Part shown: piece after piece, positions 18,240 through 26,738 of the stretch
Layout of the letters: the number at the start of each line of letters is the position of its first letter
Position numbering within the stretch: the first letter of the stretch is position 1
Origin: SZAS-79 sp965279075
Lineage (GTDB): Bacteria > Pseudomonadota > Gammaproteobacteria > Burkholderiales > SG8-39
Assembly (NCBI GenBank): GCA_965279075.1
Contig: CBDIHI010000002.1
Coordinates: forward strand, 14,619 to 78,618
Length of the DNA stretch: 64,000 bases
Direction: 5' to 3'
Translations under genes and position numbers: made by a program
The notes under the pieces: generated by a model
Told to the model about the DNA's origin: nothing
Databases searched by the model: none
The model's input: the letters and a program-made list of their open reading frames with translations, nothing else

Positions 18240-19028
18240 TCAGTCGAACTTCACCAGGTCGGAAAAAAGTGCCCGCAGCTCGTTGCAGTGCTCGGCGAAG
18301 CGCTTCTCCGCCATGGTTTCCAGGGTGCGCGGCCTCGGGAGTTCGACCTCGAACTCGCGGATCGTGCGCCCGGGCCGCGCGGAGAGCACCGCGATGCGGT
18401 CGGAAAGGAACACGGCCTCGGGAATCGAGTGCGTGATGAACATGACCGACTTCCCGGCCGCCATCCAGATGCGCTGCAGCTCGATCATCATGTGCTCGCG
18501 CGTCATCGCGTCGAGCGCGGCGAAGGGCTCGTCCATCAGCAGCAGCGCCGGGTCGTGCACCAGCCCGCGCGCGATGCCGACCCGCTGCTGCATGCCGCCG
18601 GAGAGTTCGTTGGGGTAGTGGTTCGCAAACTTCTCCAGGCCCACGAGCTTCAGGAGCGCCAGAGCCTTGTCGCGGCCGGCCGCCAGGTCGAGGCCCAGCG
18701 TGCGGATCGGGAGCAGCACGTTCTCGAGCGCAGTCTGCCAGGGCAGCAGGGTGGGCTGCTGGAACACGATTCCCACGTCCGGCCGCGGGCCGTCGATCGG
18801 CGAGCCGCGCAACGTTACGGCACCGCCCGAGGGCTTGAGCAGGCCGGCCACGACCTTGAGCAGCGTGGACTTGCCGCAGCCGGAAGGGCCGAGCACGGAC
18901 AGGAACTCCCCCTGGCCGAGGGTGGCGCTCATGCCCTCCAGCGCCTTGACCGGTCCCCTCGAGGACGTGTAGGTGACCGCGAGCGCGTCGGCGTGGAAGA
19001 GCGGCTGGAGTGTGGCCGGCGCTGTCAC
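18240..19028 (-). CDS. ABC transporter ATPase (NitT/TauT/SsuB class)
   Basis: ATP-binding subunit of 262 residues. Walker A is GPSGCGKST (47-55), the Q-loop lies in VFQQPTLLPWQ, the signature is LSGGMQQR (142-149), Walker B is LLLMDEPFAALD (162-173) and the switch His is in FITHSIPEA. The GTG start at 19028 overlaps the stop of the preceding Bug gene as GTGA; this gives the expected family length and explains why the frame seems fused to upstream sequence. It is followed after 10 bp by its permease gene. Translational coupling to a Bug-type receptor rather than an NMT1-type receptor is unusual. Confidence 0.93.
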   Translation of the reverse strand: MTAPATLQPLFHADALAVTYTSSRGPVKALEGMSATLGQGEFLSVLGPSGCGKSTLLKVVAGLLKPSGGAVTLRGSPIDGPRPDVGIVFQQPTLLPWQTALENVLLPIRTLGLDLAAGRDKALALLKLVGLEKFANHYPNELSGGMQQRVGIARGLVHDPALLLMDEPFAALDAMTREHMMIELQRIWMAAGKSVMFITHSIPEAVFLSDRIAVLSARPGRTIREFEVELPRPRTLETMAEKRFAEHCNELRALFSDLVKFD

Positions 19029-19990
19029 TGCGGCTGGATGCCCAATTGCCTCGCAAGGGCTCCGTAGCGCTCGATATCCTTCTGCATCGCCGCGGCGAAT
19101 TGCTCGGGGGTGCTGCCTATGGGCTCGAGGCTGCGGGCGGCGAATTCCTTCCGGCCGTCGGCGCTCAGCACGTACTTGGCCGTTTCCGCCTGGATCCGGT
19201 CGACGATCGCCTTGGGCGTGCCCGCCGGCGCGACGAGGCCGTACCAGAATGAGGAGTCGAACGCCTTCAATCCGACTGCGGCGCCGGCGTCCGTGAACAA
19301 AGGGACCGATGGCATGGACGGCGTCGGCGTCGTCACCCCGAAGGCCTTGAGTTTGCCGGAGTTGACCAGCGGCGTAGAGGCGCCCGGGTTGTCGAGGAAC
19401 ACCGACACCTGGTTGCCGATCAGGTCGGGGTAGACCTGCGAAGCGCCCTTGTAGTTGATGTCGAGCATCGAAGTTCCGGTCAGCGCCCTGAACTGCAGCG
19501 TGAGGAGGTAACCGATGGTCGAGGTGCCGACGTTGGCGAAATTGAGCTTGCCCGGGTTGGCCCGCGCATAGGCGACAAGTTCGGCGATCGAGCCTGCGGG
19601 CAGGGCGGGGCTGCCCAGCAGAACGAACGAGGTATTGCCGATCATGGTGATCGGCGCGAAGCTCTTCAGCGGGTCGTACGGCACGCTCTTCTGCAGCACG
19701 AGGGCGCCAGGATGCGTGCTCGAGGTCGCAATGCCAATGGTGTAACCGTCCGGCGCGGCCTTGGCCACCGCGTCCGCGCCGATGGTGCCGCCCGCGCCGC
19801 CGCGGTTCTCGACCACAACGGGCTGGCCCAGGGCATCGGCGAGTCTGGCGGCCACCGACCGCGCGGTGAGGTCCGTGCCGCCGCCCGGCGGGAAAGGCAC
19901 GACCAGCTTCAGAGAGTGCGTGGGCCAGGCCTGGGCATGGGCGGTCCCGATCAAGGCTGCCAGCAGTGTGATTCCGAGCACGCGTTTCAT
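19025..19990 (-). CDS. Bug-family (TctC-like) periplasmic binding protein coupled to ABC genes
   Basis: Bug receptor of 321 residues: signal peptide MKRVLGITLLAALIGTAHA, then AWPTHSLKLVVPFPPGGGTDLTAR, VVVENRGGAGG and the INYKGASQVYPDL ligand-loop segment. The start at 19990 has GGAGG seven bases upstream and overlaps the stop of the class II aldolase gene as ATGA. Its own stop overlaps the GTG of the ABC ATPase. Bug proteins normally serve TctAB-type carriers, which are absent here. The tight coupling to an ABC ATPase/permease pair suggests either a shared regulon or an unusual receptor for that importer. Confidence 0.92.
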   Translation of the reverse strand: MKRVLGITLLAALIGTAHAQAWPTHSLKLVVPFPPGGGTDLTARSVAARLADALGQPVVVENRGGAGGTIGADAVAKAAPDGYTIGIATSSTHPGALVLQKSVPYDPLKSFAPITMIGNTSFVLLGSPALPAGSIAELVAYARANPGKLNFANVGTSTIGYLLTLQFRALTGTSMLDINYKGASQVYPDLIGNQVSVFLDNPGASTPLVNSGKLKAFGVTTPTPSMPSVPLFTDAGAAVGLKAFDSSFWYGLVAPAGTPKAIVDRIQAETAKYVLSADGRKEFAARSLEPIGSTPEQFAAAMQKDIERYGALARQLGIQPQ

Positions 19991-20730
19991 TTCCGCACCT
20001 CCGGGTACATGACCGCGTCGCCATGGCGGTACATTTCTTCCATCTCGGCCTTCGAGATGCGGTCGACCGTCGTGCCGCGGATCGCGGCCAATTGCTCTGC
20101 GAGGATGTTGCGCTTCACTTCGGCCGCGAGGATGTTCACCCGGCCGTAGCATTCCGAGACGTTTCGCCCGAGCACGGTGATGCCATGGCGCTTCATCAGG
20201 ATGCAATTGGTGTCCTGGATGAAAGCCTTGATCGGCGCCACGTCCTCCTCCACGTTGATGTGCGCCGGGAGGAAGTGCACGGGCTTTTGCATGAGGTAGG
20301 AGAACGTGAGCCCGACGGGACGGAATTCCTCGACCCCGGAGGCGAGGTAGGCGATTGTCTCGTCGTGGTGCAGGTGGATCACGCAGTGGATGTCGGGGCG
20401 CAGCCGCAGCATCTCGCGGTTCATCTGGTGGCCGACCGTGGTGGCCCGGTCGCCGTGCAGGATCCTGCCATAGGGGACGTCAGTGATCACCACGTCGTCC
20501 ACGCCCATCTCCTCGAGCGATACACCCTGGCATTTCACGTAGCAGACGCCCTCCGGGTAGTCCGGGTGCGGCGCGCGCATGACCATGTTCCCCACCGCCG
20601 CCTGTACGTACCCGCGGGCGGCCAGCCGGTGCGCGTAGATCACGTACTGCTCGGCGAACCTGCGGTCGAACTTCACCGCCGGGTCCGGGGCGAGCTGGTT
20701 GACCTGGTAACGGGGTTCCGGGGCGTTCAT
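19987..20730 (-). CDS. Class II aldolase/adducin family protein
   Basis: Zinc-dependent aldolase-fold enzyme of 247 residues. CVIHLHHDETIAYLA holds the first pair of metal histidines and LMKRHGITVLGRNV the third. The family glycine-rich loop is in AAVGNMVMRAPHPDYPEG. It differs clearly from the member at 11993-12766. The stop overlaps the Bug gene start (ATGA) and the gene begins 19 bp after the NMT1-like receptor gene, placing it within the transporter segment of the operon. A role in cleaving or decarboxylating an imported hydroxyacid is plausible but unproven. Confidence 0.87.
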   Translation of the reverse strand: MNAPEPRYQVNQLAPDPAVKFDRRFAEQYVIYAHRLAARGYVQAAVGNMVMRAPHPDYPEGVCYVKCQGVSLEEMGVDDVVITDVPYGRILHGDRATTVGHQMNREMLRLRPDIHCVIHLHHDETIAYLASGVEEFRPVGLTFSYLMQKPVHFLPAHINVEEDVAPIKAFIQDTNCILMKRHGITVLGRNVSECYGRVNILAAEVKRNILAEQLAAIRGTTVDRISKAEMEEMYRHGDAVMYPEVRK

Positions 20731-20749
20731 GGGTCCTCCTGGACAGGGC

Positions 20750-21811
20750 TCAGGGCAGCTTGCGCGCGTCGGCGAGCACGGCAGCCGGGTCGAAATTGTT
20801 CATCGCCGGCACGAGGGCATTGGTGTAGAGCGTATTCAGGTCGATTGCGGTCGTCTGGATCTGGCCGCCGTCTGCCATCACCTGGGCCATGTTCTTCCAC
20901 GCGCCTTCGGGGTATTCGCCCCAGCGCGGCGCGGAGCCTTTGGGAAACGCCAGGTATTTGTCGTAGCGCGCGTTCAGCAACGCGACGCTGTCGGCGAGGA
21001 TCTTCGCTTCGTTCGCGCCGGGCGGCTTGAGCGAGGGTTCTTCCTTCCAGGCTGCCTTGATGCATCCGGGGCGGTTCACGTTGCAGGCGAGCGTCGCCTT
21101 GGCCAGTGCCCGCCCGAAGGCAGCCAGCAGCTTCGGGTTCGTGCGGATCGTGTCCTCGTGCGCGATGATCCCGTTGGAGAAGAGGTCGAGGTACTTCTGC
21201 GGCATCTTCAGGCGGCGCAGCGCGGTACCCTGCGTTTCCAGCTGGGTGTGCATGGTCTCGAACAGGTTCAGCGCATCGACCCTTCCTTCCTTCAATGCGA
21301 GGAAAGCCGGTGCCCCGAGGCCGGTCGGGACGAGTTCGATATCGCGGCCGACTTCGAGCCCCATCTCCTTGAACATCGCTCGCGTGAGCGGGATGTTGCC
21401 GAACGTCAGCGCGCCCACTGCGATCTTCCTGCCCTTGAGGTCGGCGAGGGCTTTGGCGGGGGACCCGGCGAGCACGGCGAACTCCCAGACGTTCTCGCGG
21501 ATCACGTTGTAGTAGAACTTCAGCGGCAGCGGATCCTTGCCCGGCTGGCGTGAAATCACCAGCGGATCGGGGTTCGGGAAGCCGACGGTGATGCGCTTCG
21601 CGACGATCTGCGGCAGCAGTACCGCGCTGCCGTTGAAGACCACGGTCTCGACCTCGATACCCTCTTCGGCGAGGTACCCGAGGTGCTTGGCAACCAGCAG
21701 CTGGCCGTTGACGACCGTCAGCGGGCTGACCAGGCCGAACACGATCTTCTGCTGCGCCTGGACGGCCGAGCCCCACAGGCACAGGACGAGGAGCAGCAGG
21801 CGGCCTTTCAT
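20750..21811 (-). CDS. NMT1/THI5-like ABC substrate-binding protein, copy 2
   Basis: Periplasmic receptor of the NitT/TauT/thiamine-precursor class, 353 residues. A signal peptide (MKGRLLLLVLCLWGSAVQA) precedes KIVFGLVSPLTVVNGQLLVAKHLGYLAEEGIEV, the usual opening of the family in which a low-affinity cofactor-like ligand is bound. It is clearly a tandem duplicate of the next gene upstream: shared blocks include ISRQPGKDPLPLK, GALTFGNIP and YTNALVPAMN. The start at 21811 overlaps the stop of that copy as ATGA. It is likely a receptor for the ABC ATPase and permease encoded about 2-3 kb downstream. Confidence 0.9.
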   Translation of the reverse strand: MKGRLLLLVLCLWGSAVQAQQKIVFGLVSPLTVVNGQLLVAKHLGYLAEEGIEVETVVFNGSAVLLPQIVAKRITVGFPNPDPLVISRQPGKDPLPLKFYYNVIRENVWEFAVLAGSPAKALADLKGRKIAVGALTFGNIPLTRAMFKEMGLEVGRDIELVPTGLGAPAFLALKEGRVDALNLFETMHTQLETQGTALRRLKMPQKYLDLFSNGIIAHEDTIRTNPKLLAAFGRALAKATLACNVNRPGCIKAAWKEEPSLKPPGANEAKILADSVALLNARYDKYLAFPKGSAPRWGEYPEGAWKNMAQVMADGGQIQTTAIDLNTLYTNALVPAMNNFDPAAVLADARKLP

Positions 21812-22884
21812 TGGGCCGCCTTGGCGCGTGCGACGATCGCGGCGGCGTCGAAGCGGTTCATCTCGGGCACCAGGGCGTTGGTGTAGCAGGATTCCACGGG
21901 GATGTCCTTGGTGGAGATCTGGCCGCCCTCGAACAGCGCCACAGCGAAATCCTTCCAGGCCTGCGCGGGGAACTCGCCCCAGCGGCGCTGCTTCTGGTCG
22001 TCGAAATCGAGGTACTTGTTGAAACGGGCATCCATGATCTTCGCCGCATTGCGGATGTTCGTCGCCTCGTCGCCGCTGGTCGGCTTCTGGTTCGGATACA
22101 GGGACCAGAAGGCTTTCACGCAGGCCGCGCGGTTGGCCTCGCAGAAGACCGAGGCCTTGGCGATCGCGCGCCCGAACGCGACGAGCGTCTTCGGGTCGTC
22201 GCGGATCATGTCCTCGTGGGCGACAAAGCCGTTCGAGAACAGGTCCTTGTATTTCTTCGGCATCGCGAGGCGCCGGATGGCGGTGCCCTGCACCTCGAGC
22301 GTCGCGTGTTGCGAGTCGAAGAGGTTCAGCGCGTCGACCTTCTTCTCGCGGAAGGCGAGGAAGGCGGGGGCGCCGACGCCCACGGGCACCAGCTCGGCTT
22401 CGAACCCGAGCTCCTTGAACATCGCCTTGGTGATCGGGATGTTGCCGAAAGTGAGGGCGCCCACTCCGATCTTGCGGCCCTTGAGGTCCCTGAGGTCCTT
22501 GATGGGAGAATCCGCCGGGACGATGAACTCCCAGGCCGACTCGCGCGTGGCGTTATAGAAGTATTTGAGCGGCAGCGGGTCCTTGCCCGGCTGCCGGGAG
22601 ATCATCAGCACGTCCGGGTTCGGGTAGCCTACATGTACGCGCTTTGCCGTCATCTGGGGCAGCAGCGTGCCGGTGCCGTTGAACTCGACTATGTCCACGT
22701 CGAGGCCTTCCTCCTTGAACATCCCGAGGCCCTTGGCGGCGACGATGATCCCCAGCGAAAGGGTCACCGATGTGACGGTGCCGAAGACGACCTTGGTTTG
22801 TGCACGGGCCTGGCCTGCGGACAGGCCGATCGCAAAGGCTGCGGAAAGGCAGACGGCCCGTGTCTTGGAAATCGGATGCGGCAT
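21808..22884 (-). CDS. NMT1/THI5-like ABC substrate-binding protein, copy 1
   Basis: Periplasmic receptor of 358 residues, paralogue of the following gene. Signal peptide MPHPISKTRAVCLSAAFAIGL to about residue 27 (QARA), then KVVFGTVTSVTLSLGIIVAAKGLGMF. The start at 22884 is chosen over an ATG twelve bases upstream because GGAG lies six bases ahead of it. Shared with its copy are the SRQPGKDPLPLK, KGRKIGVGALTFGNIP and SNGFVAHED segments. Retention of two tandem receptors suggests two related ligands feeding one ABC channel, or one high- and one low-affinity receptor. Confidence 0.9.
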   Translation of the reverse strand: MPHPISKTRAVCLSAAFAIGLSAGQARAQTKVVFGTVTSVTLSLGIIVAAKGLGMFKEEGLDVDIVEFNGTGTLLPQMTAKRVHVGYPNPDVLMISRQPGKDPLPLKYFYNATRESAWEFIVPADSPIKDLRDLKGRKIGVGALTFGNIPITKAMFKELGFEAELVPVGVGAPAFLAFREKKVDALNLFDSQHATLEVQGTAIRRLAMPKKYKDLFSNGFVAHEDMIRDDPKTLVAFGRAIAKASVFCEANRAACVKAFWSLYPNQKPTSGDEATNIRNAAKIMDARFNKYLDFDDQKQRRWGEFPAQAWKDFAVALFEGGQISTKDIPVESCYTNALVPEMNRFDAAAIVARAKAAQ

Positions 22885-22943
22885 GAGCGGCTCCAACGAG
22901 TGGTCGATGTTAATTCCCGTGCAATAACCGGGCCAGCGGCCGG

Positions 22944-24401
22944 TTACCTGGCGAAAGCCTCCGGGGGCGTGAACGCAGCGTAGTCACCCTCCAGCAGTCG
23001 CGCGAACGCGATCGTGGACAGATCCCCAAGATACGGCCCGATGATCTGCACGGCAAGCGGCAGGCCGCCTGGCGCGACTCCGATCGGCGCGACTGTCGCC
23101 GGCAGGTAGCTTACCGTGGCGATCCCCTGCCAGAAACCCTGCGCGTTATAGGGCACCTGGCGGCCGTCGATGTCCAGTTTGCGCGCGTCACGCGCACCGG
23201 ACTCGTCGATCGGGAATGCGGGCACCGGCGTGCCCGGGATCAGCAGCAGGTCGTGGTCCCTGAAGTAGTCGGCCCACATCGCGCGCAGCGCCATGCGAGC
23301 CTCGTGCGCGGCGCACCAGTCGCGGTGGTACTGGGCGAGGCCGCGCGCCGCGAGTGCGGGCGGGCTGGCATCGTCCGGTGCGTACTTCGCCGCCTCGGCG
23401 AGCGTCTGCTGGAACGCCGCGTCGTTCATGCGCGCAGCGCTCACCCCGCGCACGAACCGCATGAACATGCCCTGGTGCTTCTGCGCGTCGATCGGCATCG
23501 CGGCAGGCGTGACTTTGGCGCCGTGCCTGCGCAGCCACTGGGCGAGCGATTCCAGCCCGGTACGCACCGAATTGGCGATCGGGCTGATTCCCACGTCGGT
23601 AAGCATCCCTATGCGCAGGCCTTTTACTCCCTTGAAGGCGGGGCGCGGCAGTTTCAGCGTCCAGCCCGGGGCGTCTTCCTCGAGTGGACCGGCAACCGCG
23701 TTGAGGAAGGGTTCGAGGTCCTTCGCGCTGCGCGTGATCGGGCCGAGCACCGAAAGGTCGGGAATCGAGAGGGCCGGTGTCAGCGAGTGGCCCCGCGTGG
23801 GGACTACACCGTAGCTCGGCTTGTGGGCATACAGTCCGCAAAAACTTGAAGGCACGCGGACCGACCCGGCGAGGTCGCTGCCGAAATCGGCCGCCGACAG
23901 GCCGGCCGAGACGGCCGCCGCGCCCCCGCCCGACGAGCCGCCCGGCGTACGGGTGAGGTCGTAGGGATTGCGCGTAGTGCCGTAGATGGCGTTGTAGGAC
24001 TGCAGGTCCTGCAGCAGCAGCGGCACGTTGGTCTTGCCGAATACCACCGCACCCGCCGCCATCAGACGTTCTATGGCCACCGAGGTGTAGTTCGCGACGC
24101 TGTCTTTGAACGCGGGATTGCCCCAGGTGGTCTTGAGACCCTCCACATTGAAGGACTCCTTCACCGTCATCGGCAGGCCGTGCAATGGGCCCCAGGACTC
24201 GCCCTTCTTCAGCGCGCGGTCGGCCGCCTTGGCGCGTTTTCGTGCGCGTTCGAAGTCGCGCACCACGACCGCGTTGAGCGCCCCGTCGTGTTTCTCGACG
24301 CGGGCGATGTAGTGGTCGAGCAGCTCGAGCGCGGAGACCTTGCCCGAGCGCAGCTTCGCGGCAAGGGCGGTGGCCGAAGAGAAGGCGATGTCGGCGGGCA
24401 T
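22944..24401 (-). CDS. Amidase-signature family amidase
   Basis: Amidase of 485 residues. The Ser-cisSer-Lys triad is at Lys81 (PMTVKESFN), Ser156 in the PGGSSGGGAA motif and Ser180 in GSDLAGSVRVP, with the family 24-residue spacing between the serines. There is no signal peptide, so it is cytoplasmic. The start at 24401 gives the family N-terminus (DIAFSSATALAAKLRSGKVSALELLDHYIARV); an earlier in-frame ATG exists in the preceding gene. It lies 8 bp after the thioesterase gene in the long operon. It may release ammonia from an amide intermediate or substrate of the pathway. Confidence 0.92.
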   Translation of the reverse strand: MPADIAFSSATALAAKLRSGKVSALELLDHYIARVEKHDGALNAVVVRDFERARKRAKAADRALKKGESWGPLHGLPMTVKESFNVEGLKTTWGNPAFKDSVANYTSVAIERLMAAGAVVFGKTNVPLLLQDLQSYNAIYGTTRNPYDLTRTPGGSSGGGAAAVSAGLSAADFGSDLAGSVRVPSSFCGLYAHKPSYGVVPTRGHSLTPALSIPDLSVLGPITRSAKDLEPFLNAVAGPLEEDAPGWTLKLPRPAFKGVKGLRIGMLTDVGISPIANSVRTGLESLAQWLRRHGAKVTPAAMPIDAQKHQGMFMRFVRGVSAARMNDAAFQQTLAEAAKYAPDDASPPALAARGLAQYHRDWCAAHEARMALRAMWADYFRDHDLLLIPGTPVPAFPIDESGARDARKLDIDGRQVPYNAQGFWQGIATVSYLPATVAPIGVAPGGLPLAVQIIGPYLGDLSTIAFARLLEGDYAAFTPPEAFAR

Positions 24402-24409
24402 GGAGGTCC

Positions 24410-24853
24410 TCAGGCAGTCGTCGGGGAGTAGGTGCCGCGGCCGACGGCGCACAGCTTGCCGTCCGGGCCGAACACGTCGATGTCGATGACCGCGGTCGAC
24501 TTGCCCGCCCGGCGCACTACCGCGGTGGCGTCGAGGTAGTCGCCCACCGAGGGCCGCAGGTAGTCGATCCTGAGGTTGATGGTGGGCACGCCGCCGCCGG
24601 CCAGCATGCCGATGGCGAAGTCGCCCACCGTGTCAATGAAGGAAGCGATCGGCCCGCCATGGAACTGCTTGGTGCCGGCGCGGCGCTCGAGCTCGGGCCG
24701 CAGCGGCATGCGCGCCGAGAACGTGCCTTTCGCGTGGTCGACCCCGGTGGCCTTCAGGCCGAGGAAGCCGATGAACGGCGAGCGGTCGAAGATCGCCTGG
24801 ATGTCGGCGAGCTCGAGCTTTTTCGGCTCGGCTTTCTGGACGGGTTCGCTCAT
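24410..24853 (-). CDS. PaaI-type hot-dog thioesterase
   Basis: Acyl-CoA thioesterase of 147 residues with a single hot-dog fold. The key segment is KQFHGGPIASFIDTVGDFAIG, in which the HGG and the downstream Asp fit the PaaI/YbgC active-site region; TINLRIDYLRPSVGDYLDATA is the usual central strand. The start at 24853 overlaps the stop of the oxidoreductase gene as ATGA. The neighbouring AMP-dependent ligase supplies acyl-CoA, so this enzyme could end or proofread the CoA part of the pathway. Confidence 0.9.
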   Translation of the reverse strand: MSEPVQKAEPKKLELADIQAIFDRSPFIGFLGLKATGVDHAKGTFSARMPLRPELERRAGTKQFHGGPIASFIDTVGDFAIGMLAGGGVPTINLRIDYLRPSVGDYLDATAVVRRAGKSTAVIDIDVFGPDGKLCAVGRGTYSPTTA

Positions 24854-25860
24854 GGCTTCACCACGACCTTGCCGAACACCTCGCGGTCCTCGAGCATGCG
24901 GAAGGCCTCGTTCGCCTCGGAGAGATTGTATTCCTTGTCGATCACGGGCTTGAGCTTGCCGGTCTTGATCATGTCGATCAGCGTGAACAGGTCCTCGCGC
25001 ATCCAGCCGTTGGATCCCAGCACCTGTAATTCGAAGGTCCAGATGAAGCGGATGTCCTCCTGCGGGTCGTAGCCGGCGGTCGCGCCGCAGGTCAGCAGGC
25101 GCCCGCCCCGGTGCAGCACGCGCATCGACTTCACCCACGTGTCGCCGCCGGTGAAGTTGACCACAACGTCCATGCCGTCCTGGAACTTGCGGCGGTGGGG
25201 CTTGCCGAACTTCTCGAACACCCACTTCATGAAGTCGTGCTTTTTGTAATCGAGCAGGTGGTCGGCGCCGAGCTCGCCCAGGCGCTTGAGCTTGTCTTCG
25301 CTCGAGGCCGCGGCGATGACTTCCGCGCCGGCGAGCTTTGCGAGCTGCACGCAGCAGGTGCCCACGCCGCCGGAGGCGCCGAGGATCAGCACCTTCTCTT
25401 TCGCGGCGACCTTGCCGATCGTCACCATCATGCGAAGCGCGGTGCCGTACGCTACGGGCAGGCACGCCGCCGCTTCGTACGACACTTCGTCCGGCAGCTT
25501 CACGAGGTGGTGGTCCGGCACGGCACAGAACTCGGCCAGGCCGCCGGGACGCATCTCTCCCAGCAGCCCACCGGGGCCGACCCGGTCCACCGGGTCGACC
25601 ATCACCCGGTCGCCGACTTTCCAGCCCTTGACCGAGGGACCGACCTCGACGATCTCGCCCGCGAAATCCAGGCCGGGGATGCAGGGCATCGGGACCTTGA
25701 TGCCGGGCATGCCCTTGCGCGTGAAGACGTCGTGGTAGTTGAGGGTCGCCGCGCCGACCTTGAGGACGACTTCGTCGGCGGCAGGCTTCGGGTCCGGGTA
25801 GTTGGTCTCGTACTTGATCGTGCCGGGACCGCCGTGCTCAAAAATGACTGCTGCTTTCAT
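24850..25860 (-). CDS. Zinc-type MDR oxidoreductase (NADPH:quinone reductase-like)
   Basis: Medium-chain dehydrogenase/reductase of 336 residues. The N-terminal GroES-like domain (LNYHDVFTRKGMPG, PGLDFAGEIVEVGPSVKGWKVGDRV) precedes a Rossmann domain with LILGASGGVGTCCVQLAKLAGAEV-type dinucleotide motif at about 155-175. The zinc-binding cysteines of alcohol dehydrogenases are not evident, which favours quinone/enone reduction. The start at 25860 has GGAG ten bases upstream. It follows the glyoxalase-fold gene by two bases and overlaps the thioesterase gene by four. It is likely to reduce an unsaturated or carbonyl intermediate. Confidence 0.9.
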   Translation of the reverse strand: MKAAVIFEHGGPGTIKYETNYPDPKPAADEVVLKVGAATLNYHDVFTRKGMPGIKVPMPCIPGLDFAGEIVEVGPSVKGWKVGDRVMVDPVDRVGPGGLLGEMRPGGLAEFCAVPDHHLVKLPDEVSYEAAACLPVAYGTALRMMVTIGKVAAKEKVLILGASGGVGTCCVQLAKLAGAEVIAAASSEDKLKRLGELGADHLLDYKKHDFMKWVFEKFGKPHRRKFQDGMDVVVNFTGGDTWVKSMRVLHRGGRLLTCGATAGYDPQEDIRFIWTFELQVLGSNGWMREDLFTLIDMIKTGKLKPVIDKEYNLSEANEAFRMLEDREVFGKVVVKP

Positions 25861-25862
25861 TG

Positions 25863-26738
25863 CTATTTCTCCGCTTGCAGGAACTGGACCGCCGCGCCGC
25901 AGGCATCCTCCGGCGCGACCCAAATTTGCGATGCATTCATGCCGGCATGCACAGGCACGCCTTTCGACTCCAGATACCGCCGCGTGGCATCGATCGACGC
26001 GACGCGGATGCCTATGCCGGCGGGCGAGGGCGGCGGTGGCACGAAGCCGCCGGGGACCCGCGCGCGCCAGCTGGCCTCGTCCGCCAGCCACATCGTGCCC
26101 CGGTCGAGCGTGAGCTTGATGACCCCGGGAAAGCGCTCGACCTTCTCGGAGAACAGCGGCGCGAATTTCCTCGCGGTGGCCTCCGGGTCCGGCACCACGA
26201 AATACACGGCGTCGATCGCCAGCGCGCCGTTCGGGTGTTCGAGCAGGTGGGGCTGCCACAGCACGTCTTCGGTCAGGTGCTCGAGGAAGATGAACCTCGC
26301 CTCGGTGACCTTCTGGCGGTCGATGTACATGTTGCGGAACTTCGCCCGCCTCGTTTCCTTGTCGTCGGGCCCGAAGGCCGCATCGCGTTCCAGCGCGCGT
26401 GGCGGCTCGACCGGCAGGCCTTTCGCCTGGAATTCGGCATAGGCTGCGTCCGCTTCCCCGCACCGCAGCGCGACGATGTGAAGGCCCTCGTAGCGCGCCA
26501 CCATGTCCTTCACCGAGCTGTACATGCTCGCGTCGGTCAGGCCGATGATCTCCAGGTAGCCCTCGCGGAACATGGCGCAGTGGTTGCCCGATCCCCAGGG
26601 TTCCACCGGCCCGCCAGCGGTGCGCGCACCCGAATGGAAGCTGCGGGCGGTCAGCTGGAAGCCCAGCCGCGAATACGCGTCACGGCCGCGGTCGAGGTTG
26701 GACACGGCAACGCCGCAGTGATCGAGTTCGCGCTTCAT
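25863..26738 (-). CDS. Glyoxalase-fold (VOC) protein, copy 2
   Basis: Vicinal-oxygen-chelate superfamily protein of 291 residues, built of repeated beta-alpha-beta-beta-beta units. It opens ELDHCGVAVSNLDRGRDAYSRLGFQLT, where the His is the usual first metal ligand, and carries FREGYLEIIGLTD and FIFLEHLTEDVLWQPHLLEHPNGA. It resembles the Glyoxalase_3 type and is homologous to the gene directly upstream, with which it overlaps by ATGA (start 26738). VOC enzymes include extradiol dioxygenases, isomerases and lyases, so this could be a ring-cleavage or isomerase step; the exact activity is not deducible. Confidence 0.87.
   Translation of the reverse strand: MKRELDHCGVAVSNLDRGRDAYSRLGFQLTARSFHSGARTAGGPVEPWGSGNHCAMFREGYLEIIGLTDASMYSSVKDMVARYEGLHIVALRCGEADAAYAEFQAKGLPVEPPRALERDAAFGPDDKETRRAKFRNMYIDRQKVTEARFIFLEHLTEDVLWQPHLLEHPNGALAIDAVYFVVPDPEATARKFAPLFSEKVERFPGVIKLTLDRGTMWLADEASWRARVPGGFVPPPPSPAGIGIRVASIDATRRYLESKGVPVHAGMNASQIWVAPEDACGAAVQFLQAEK

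Noticed and set aside
18240..20024. Apparent fusion of a binding protein with the ABC ATPase
   Set aside because: The upstream part is an out-of-frame reading of the Bug gene. The ATPase has its own GTG start at 19028 overlapping the Bug stop, and the Bug protein is complete in the neighbouring frame.
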